Origin: Bacteroidales bacterium
Lineage (GTDB): Bacteria > Bacteroidota > Bacteroidia > Bacteroidales > UBA3663
NCBI GenBank assembly: GCA_030526445.1
Contig: JAUNCV010000052.1
Coordinates: 232 to 12,255, forward strand
Length of the DNA stretch: 12,024 nucleotides
Direction: 5' to 3'
Shown here: one piece after another, positions 7,594 to 12,024 of the stretch
Position numbering within the stretch: position 1 is the first letter of the stretch
How the letters are laid out: each line of letters begins with the position of its first letter
The notes under the pieces: model-generated
The model's input: the letters and a program-made list of their open reading frames with translations, nothing else
Database searches by the model: none
What the model was told of the DNA's origin: nothing
Made by a program: the position numbers and the translations under genes

Positions 7594-9622
7594 ACTTCGA
7601 TACAGAGAGCTCAAATGGAGCGGCAGGGAGACGAAGTTCGTTGTAGAGTGAGAGGACAGGATTATCGTCCCATCCATAACGAACCACAACGGGCTCAGGC
7701 ACCTGAGTGCTCCACACTTCTACCTGGCCATTCACAATGCGAGCCTGTGCATTGTAGAACTTACCATCCTGACCCGCAAGGGTGAAGCCCAGCAGATTGC
7801 CGCTTTCATCGACCGGCAAAGTCTCGGCAGCCACAAAGGCAGCCTGCTGCTTCACCACAGGCTTGAGGGCTACAAGCTTGCCGGTGTTGGCCTTGAAACT
7901 GATGATGGCCTTGCCATTTTCTACCTGCATGCTCTCGCACGCCGGACCCTCAGCAATGGCGCCCTTGGTCTTGAGATAGAGCGCATTCATCTGCGCAAAG
8001 ACGCGGTGAGCCGCCTCCTTCTTGCGCCATGGGTGAATATCGTTCCACTCGCCCAAATCGGCCAAGTTAGCCAAGCCGGCATTGCCGATTTCGAGCGCTG
8101 TGCGACGCTGGATATTGCGCATCTCAGCCTGATTTGACTGCACCGGCTGCTCGTGTCGCTGCAGATAGTTGGCCAAAGAGCAGATGACCACAGGCACATG
8201 CTGGCCGAAGATGCCACGCCACTGGTTCATGAGCGCAGGCAAAAGGATGGCATATTCCTTAGGATTGCCCACGTTGGTTTCGCCCTGATACCACACAATG
8301 CCAGCGATGTTGAGGTTCTTGAGCGGTGCAATCTGGCCATTGTGGAGCACCGTAGCACAACCGTTGCTGATGCCCTCAACACCCGGCTGATTAGGCATGA
8401 GCACGCCACGCTTCATCTTGAAGTCGCCCTCAAGGCTGATGACGGTGCATGCCTCTGGCTTCTCATAGATGTTGCCAAACACAACGCGATAGGGTTTGTC
8501 GTGCTGGAACTTCATTGGGTTGCCATTGGTGCGAAGGCGGATAGCCACCGTGTTCTTACCCGCCTTGAGCAAGCCAGCTGGCACCTTATAGATGCGTGGA
8601 GGATACTCATAGCCCGTTGAGCCCACATGCGTACCATTTATATATGAGTCATCGGCATCGACCATATAGCCCAGGAAGAGCGTTGCCTCTTGTCCGGCCT
8701 TGTCGGCAGGCACCTCGAAAGTCTTGCGGAACCAGAGTGTGCCCTTCCAGGTTCGGCCATTCTCATCGCCAATGTTTCGGGCAAACTGGTTCACCACTTC
8801 CCAGTCGGTGTCGTCAATATCTTCGTTCATCCACTTGCCCTGCAGGCCCGGATCTTCATCGTTCATGAGCTGGTTATAGACCTTGCCGATGGCGCCATTG
8901 ATGCGTGCATTGCGCTCCAGATAGCCCGGCTGCATCAGGTGATCGAGCTGCTGAATGTAACGTGGATTGATGCGCTCCATGTTCTCACGATTGAGCCATG
9001 CAATGATGTTCGAACCGCCGAGGCTGGCATTGATCACGCCCTGAGGCACGCCGGTCTTAGCATACATCTCCTTCATGAAGAAATAGCTCAGCGCCGACCA
9101 ATGATTGATGATTTTTGGGTCAGGATTCATGGCCTGCCATGGGTAAGAACCGGGGCCGATATCGTCGCGCTCACCATCGCCAATCAGGGCACGGTCGAGC
9201 TGAATGAGATGAATCTTCGGATTGCTCTCAGAATAGACCTCTTTCTCATAAATGCGGTGCACACGTTCGATGTGGACATCGATATTACTCTGGCCCGATA
9301 TGAGCCACACATCGCCCACGTAAACATCTTTTACCGTCTGCTCATTGACCGTCAAAGTGTAAGGTCCGCCCGCCTTGTGGGGAGGGAGTGCAACCATCCA
9401 TTTGCCATCGTGACCAGCGGTGGTAACAGCGCCCTTTTTGTTGAGCTTCACTTGTACCTTTTCGCCCGCATCGGCCCAACCCCAGATGCGGATGGTATCG
9501 TTGCGCTGCAACACAACGCCATCAGAGAGAATACGAGGCAAGCGCACTGCCGCCTGAGCCGACAATGCACCCATCAGCTGGCATGCTACCAGCGCCAATA
9601 ATGAGAGAAATATTTTTTTCAT
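7592..9622 (-). CDS. SGNH-family carbohydrate acetylesterase (sialate O-acetylesterase-like, probably CE20-like)
   Basis: This 676-residue secreted enzyme has a signal peptide ending near SAQA-AV (residues 22-26). A lipobox-like LVAC at 11-14 is an alternative but sits unusually early. The fold is SGNH hydrolase: the nucleophile is Ser112 in GQSN (110-113), GGSN at 202-205 fits the oxyanion loop, WYQGE is at 444-448, and Asp528-x-His530 (NDIHP) completes the triad. An inserted jelly-roll resembling a GH2 sugar-binding domain occupies about 262-385 (TLWFRKTFEVP, INGTHVG, LKAGKNTVAIRL). That interrupted layout is known from CE20 esterases that deacetylate xylan or xyloglucan, including one that acts on xylose carrying methylglucuronic acid. 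Divergent pairing with a GH115 gene supports a xylan role over sialic acid. The substrate is inferred. The start is supported by the signal peptide and a close promoter. Confidence 0.9.
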   Translation of the reverse strand: MKKIFLSLLALVACQLMGALSAQAAVRLPRILSDGVVLQRNDTIRIWGWADAGEKVQVKLNKKGAVTTAGHDGKWMVALPPHKAGGPYTLTVNEQTVKDVYVGDVWLISGQSNIDVHIERVHRIYEKEVYSESNPKIHLIQLDRALIGDGERDDIGPGSYPWQAMNPDPKIINHWSALSYFFMKEMYAKTGVPQGVINASLGGSNIIAWLNRENMERINPRYIQQLDHLMQPGYLERNARINGAIGKVYNQLMNDEDPGLQGKWMNEDIDDTDWEVVNQFARNIGDENGRTWKGTLWFRKTFEVPADKAGQEATLFLGYMVDADDSYINGTHVGSTGYEYPPRIYKVPAGLLKAGKNTVAIRLRTNGNPMKFQHDKPYRVVFGNIYEKPEACTVISLEGDFKMKRGVLMPNQPGVEGISNGCATVLHNGQIAPLKNLNIAGIVWYQGETNVGNPKEYAILLPALMNQWRGIFGQHVPVVICSLANYLQRHEQPVQSNQAEMRNIQRRTALEIGNAGLANLADLGEWNDIHPWRKKEAAHRVFAQMNALYLKTKGAIAEGPACESMQVENGKAIISFKANTGKLVALKPVVKQQAAFVAAETLPVDESGNLLGFTLAGQDGKFYNAQARIVNGQVEVWSTQVPEPVVVRYGWDDNPVLSLYNELRLPAAPFELSVSK

Positions 9623-9644
9623 TGCGTGTTATGTTTTTGCGCCA

Positions 9645-9676
9645 CAAAGGTACATAGTTTTGTGCAAACAAACAAA
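9645..9676 (-). promoter_or_regulatory. Promoter of the acetylesterase gene
   Basis: On the minus strand a perfect Bacteroidetes -7 box, TACCTTTG, lies at 9645-9652. A TTTG at 9673-9676 is 20 bases upstream; it is the outermost of three consecutive TTTG repeats (9665-9676). Transcription should begin near 9639, leaving a leader of only about 17 bases before the ATG at 9622. Confidence 0.7.
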
Positions 9677-9720
9677 TGGAACAAAATATGTCGATAAAAT
9701 TTGTATCAAAAAACCATTCC

Positions 9721-9773
9721 AAAAAGTACGATGTTACATTTGCAGTACTTTTTGTTACATATATATTTGTAAC
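9721..9773. promoter_or_regulatory. Candidate operator between the divergent xylan genes
   Basis: TGTTACAT occurs at 9732-9739 and again at 9753-9760, exactly 21 bases apart (two helical turns). A third half-site is inverted (TGTAAC, 9768-9773), giving the dyad GTTACA-8-TGTAAC. A separate perfect 9-base inverted repeat (AAAAAGTAC 9721-9729, GTACTTTTT 9745-9753) encloses the first site. The third half-site overlaps the -33 element of the GH115 promoter, a position suited to a transcription factor. The regulator is unknown and is not encoded in the window. Confidence 0.45.
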
Positions 9774-9797
9774 GCGTGAAGAAAAAACCTATCTTTG
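9766..9797 (+). promoter_or_regulatory. Promoter of the GH115 gene
   Basis: TTTG at 9766-9769 and TATCTTTG at 9790-9797, separated by 20 bases, match the Bacteroidetes consensus exactly. Transcription should start near 9803 and give a leader of about 54 bases. The leader holds a short hairpin, GGCCC (9811-9815) with GGGCC (9826-9830). Confidence 0.7.
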
Positions 9798-9856
9798 CGC
9801 CGTAAACCAAGGCCCGCCATTTTCTGGGCCATACATCATGTTCATACCATTACACT

Positions 9857-12024
9857 ATGATTCGTAAATTAACCTCTTTTCTAACACTGGCAATGGCCCT
9901 CTGCAGCGTACCTTCGCTGCAGGCGGCCGACACTTTTGTAAACTTCAGCCAGTCGACCAACCCAACCAGCCAGGGCATCAAGCTCCAGGCGGGCAAAATT
10001 GTGTTCGACGACAATGAATATCCCGGCGTAATCCGTGCCATCAACAACCTTCGCACCGACATGAAAGCGGTGTGCGGCGAAGAGCTGCGTGTCACCGTGG
10101 GCTCGATTGACAAGAGCAAAACCATACAGCAGCTCATCAAGAGCAAGAAGATTGACGGCAAGGCGCTCAAGGGCAAGACCGAGAAGTTTATCATCACCAT
10201 CATGAACGATGGCGAGGTGGTGATTGCCGGTTCAGATAAGCGCGGCACCATCTATGGCATCTACGAGCTTTCGCGCCAGCTGGGTGTTTCGCCCTGGTAC
10301 TGGTGGGCCGATATGCCTGTGGCTCGCCACAACGAGATTTTTGTGACCCCAGGCTCTTATACCGACGGCGAACCTGGTGTGCGCTATCGTGGCATCTTCC
10401 TCAACGATGAGGCTCCTTGCCTCTCCAACTGGGTGAAGGAGAAATTCCCCGATGCAGACTGCCCATCGGCCAACCCAGAACTGGCCCGCGGTTTCAACCA
10501 CCACTTCTACGAGAAAGTGTTCGAACTCCTGCTCCGTCTCAAGGCCAACTACATGTGGCCAGCCATGTGGGGCAATGCTTTCTATGCCGACGACACCGAG
10601 AACTCGGCCCTCGCCAACGAGATGGGCATCATCATGGGCACTTCGCATCACGAGCCTATGGCACGCAACCACCAGGAGTGGGCACGCCACCGCAACGAGA
10701 ATGGCCCTTGGGACTATGCCAAGAACCAGAAGGTTATTGACGACTTCTTCCGCGAAGGCATTCGTCGCTCTAAAGACAACGAAGACATCATCACCATTGG
10801 TATGCGTGGCGACGGCGATGCAGCCATGGGTGGCGAAGAGGGCAACGACGAGGGCTTTGTGCCAAACGATGCCTACTACATCTCGCTCTACGAAAAGATT
10901 TTCAAGAACCAGCGCCAGATTATCAAAGAGGAGACCGGCAAGCCTGCCGAGAAGCGCACCCAGCTCTGGGCTCTCTATAAAGAGGTGCAGCACTACTATG
11001 ACCTCGGCCTCACCGTGCCCGATGATGTCATCATCCTGCTGTGCGACGATAACTGGGGCAACATTCGCCGCGTGCCAGCCAAGCCTCACAAGGGCGGTTT
11101 CGGCATGTACTATCATGTGGACTATGTAGGTGCTCCTCGCAGCTCAAAGTGGGCCAACATCACCCCTATCGCTCACCTCTGGGAGCAGATGAGCCTCTGC
11201 GTGAACTATGGCATTGACAAACTCTGGATTCTCAATGTGGGCGACCTCAAGCCTATGGAATATCCTATCGACTTCTTCCTCGAGATGGCGTGGGACCCTA
11301 AGAAATTCGAGCAGCCAAGCGCTATTCGCCAGCATACTCTCCGCTTCACCGAGCAGATGGTGCCCGAAAACGAGGCAGCCGAGGCAGCTCGCATCCTGGA
11401 GAAATATACGATGTTCAACGGCCGCGTGACCCCAGAGATGCTCAATGCTTATACCTATAACCTGCAGAGTGGCGAATGGGCCAAGGTTGTGGGCGAATAT
11501 AAGCAGTTGGAGCTCGATGCCGTATATCAGTACAACCGCCTGCCACAAAGCAGCCGCGATACTTATCACCAGCTCCTCCTCTACCCTGTGCAGAGCATGG
11601 CCAACCTCTATGAAATGTATTATGAACTGGCCAAGGGCAACCAGGAGGGCGTGGATCGCTGCTTTGAGCGCGACAGCCTGCTCACCATTGAGTATCACAA
11701 CATCAATGGCGGTAAGTGGAACCACCTGATGCGCGAAATCCACATCGGCTATCGTGCCTGGAACACCCCACCACGCAACATCAAGCCTATCGTGGCCGAA
11801 GACCGCCGCCGCAAGGCACAGGCCGGACAGGCTGCCAAGTTTGTAGCACAGCCTGAAGAGCATGGTGGCTACATCTTTAAGCTCGACAATAACCAGATTG
11901 TGATGGAGGCCGAGCACTACTACACCTTCGAAAACAGCAAGAACGGACAGTGGACAGTGATTCCAGCCATGGGTCGAACCCTTTCGGCCATTGAGCTGCT
12001 GCCACACAATGCCGACCAGACAGG
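9857..12024 (+). CDS. GH115 xylan alpha-1,2-glucuronidase (3' end beyond window)
   Basis: The frame is open for 722 codons and runs off the right edge. Residues 1-23 are a signal peptide (cleavage near SLQA-AD), so it acts outside the cytoplasm. GH115 enzymes remove (4-O-methyl)-glucuronic acid from terminal and internal xylose of glucuronoxylan by inversion. Visible family motifs are RGIFLNDEAP (178-187), RLKANYMWPAMW (227-238), MGTSHHEPM (260-268) and GMRGDGD (315-321, in the segment that holds the proposed catalytic acid). CDDNWGNIRRVP (396-407) and YYHVDYVGAPRS (418-429) also fit the barrel. Layout: an N-terminal alpha/beta domain to about 170, a (beta/alpha)8 barrel to about 480, a helical bundle to about 665, and the start of the C-terminal beta domain (NQIVMEAEHY, 679-688). 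Relatives are about 830-850 residues, so roughly 110-130 are missing. No frameshift is seen. The divergent esterase probably removes acetyl groups that hinder it. Confidence 0.95.
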   Translation, partial: MIRKLTSFLTLAMALCSVPSLQAADTFVNFSQSTNPTSQGIKLQAGKIVFDDNEYPGVIRAINNLRTDMKAVCGEELRVTVGSIDKSKTIQQLIKSKKIDGKALKGKTEKFIITIMNDGEVVIAGSDKRGTIYGIYELSRQLGVSPWYWWADMPVARHNEIFVTPGSYTDGEPGVRYRGIFLNDEAPCLSNWVKEKFPDADCPSANPELARGFNHHFYEKVFELLLRLKANYMWPAMWGNAFYADDTENSALANEMGIIMGTSHHEPMARNHQEWARHRNENGPWDYAKNQKVIDDFFREGIRRSKDNEDIITIGMRGDGDAAMGGEEGNDEGFVPNDAYYISLYEKIFKNQRQIIKEETGKPAEKRTQLWALYKEVQHYYDLGLTVPDDVIILLCDDNWGNIRRVPAKPHKGGFGMYYHVDYVGAPRSSKWANITPIAHLWEQMSLCVNYGIDKLWILNVGDLKPMEYPIDFFLEMAWDPKKFEQPSAIRQHTLRFTEQMVPENEAAEAARILEKYTMFNGRVTPEMLNAYTYNLQSGEWAKVVGEYKQLELDAVYQYNRLPQSSRDTYHQLLLYPVQSMANLYEMYYELAKGNQEGVDRCFERDSLLTIEYHNINGGKWNHLMREIHIGYRAWNTPPRNIKPIVAEDRRRKAQAGQAAKFVAQPEEHGGYIFKLDNNQIVMEAEHYYTFENSKNGQWTVIPAMGRTLSAIELLPHNADQT

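Noticed and set aside
8690..9601. 303-codon open frame on the plus strand opposite the esterase
   Set aside because: It lies entirely antisense to a gene with clear catalytic motifs, has no recognisable domains, and is expected from the G+C-rich codon use of the real gene.
10232..12007. Minus-strand open frames (294 and 287 codons) opposite GH115
   Set aside because: The conserved GH115 motifs are all in the plus-strand frame. The reverse frames have shadow-like composition and no family features.

Overview
The window looks like a chromosomal segment of a Bacteroidales gut or rumen bacterium, most likely Prevotella-like. The reasons are the lipoproteins whose acylated cysteine is followed by small polar and acidic residues, the fimbrillin-like and FISUMP surface modules, a coiled-coil plus Ig-like lipoprotein, a xylan-type GH115 enzyme, and two matches to the Bacteroidetes promoter consensus (TTTG, about 20 bases, TAnnTTTG). 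The genus is an inference.

Positions 1-6884 (minus strand) hold three secreted lipoprotein genes in one apparent operon, transcribed from right to left with gaps of about 33-38 bases. The first is a long coiled-coil stalk with four Ig-like domains (4422-6884). The second is a fimbrillin-like protein with two FISUMP modules (2395-4383). The third is a related large protein cut by the left edge (1-2361). They look like cell-surface display or adhesion proteins. No ligand or substrate can be read from the sequence. G+C falls along the operon, from near 58% in sampled lines of the first gene to about 28% in sampled lines of the last.

Positions 6885-7591 have no convincing gene but are strongly structured. 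A 231-base element (7229-7459) is built from three concentric inverted repeats around one axis at base 7344, with equal spacers on the two sides. Next to it, a 101-base imperfect hairpin (7482-7582) is followed by seven T's on the plus strand and abuts the stop codon of the next gene. I regard this as the least explained part of the window.

Positions 7592-12024 hold a divergent pair: a minus-strand SGNH acetylesterase with an inserted jelly-roll domain (annotated sialate O-acetylesterase, probably CE20-like) and a plus-strand GH115 alpha-glucuronidase cut by the right edge. Each has a near-consensus promoter in the 234-base gap, and the gap also holds repeated GTTACA half-sites that could be a shared operator. 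Together they fit removal of acetyl and 4-O-methylglucuronic acid side groups from glucuronoxylan. No SusC/SusD pair or regulator gene is visible, so membership of a xylan utilisation locus has to be judged from sequence outside the window.
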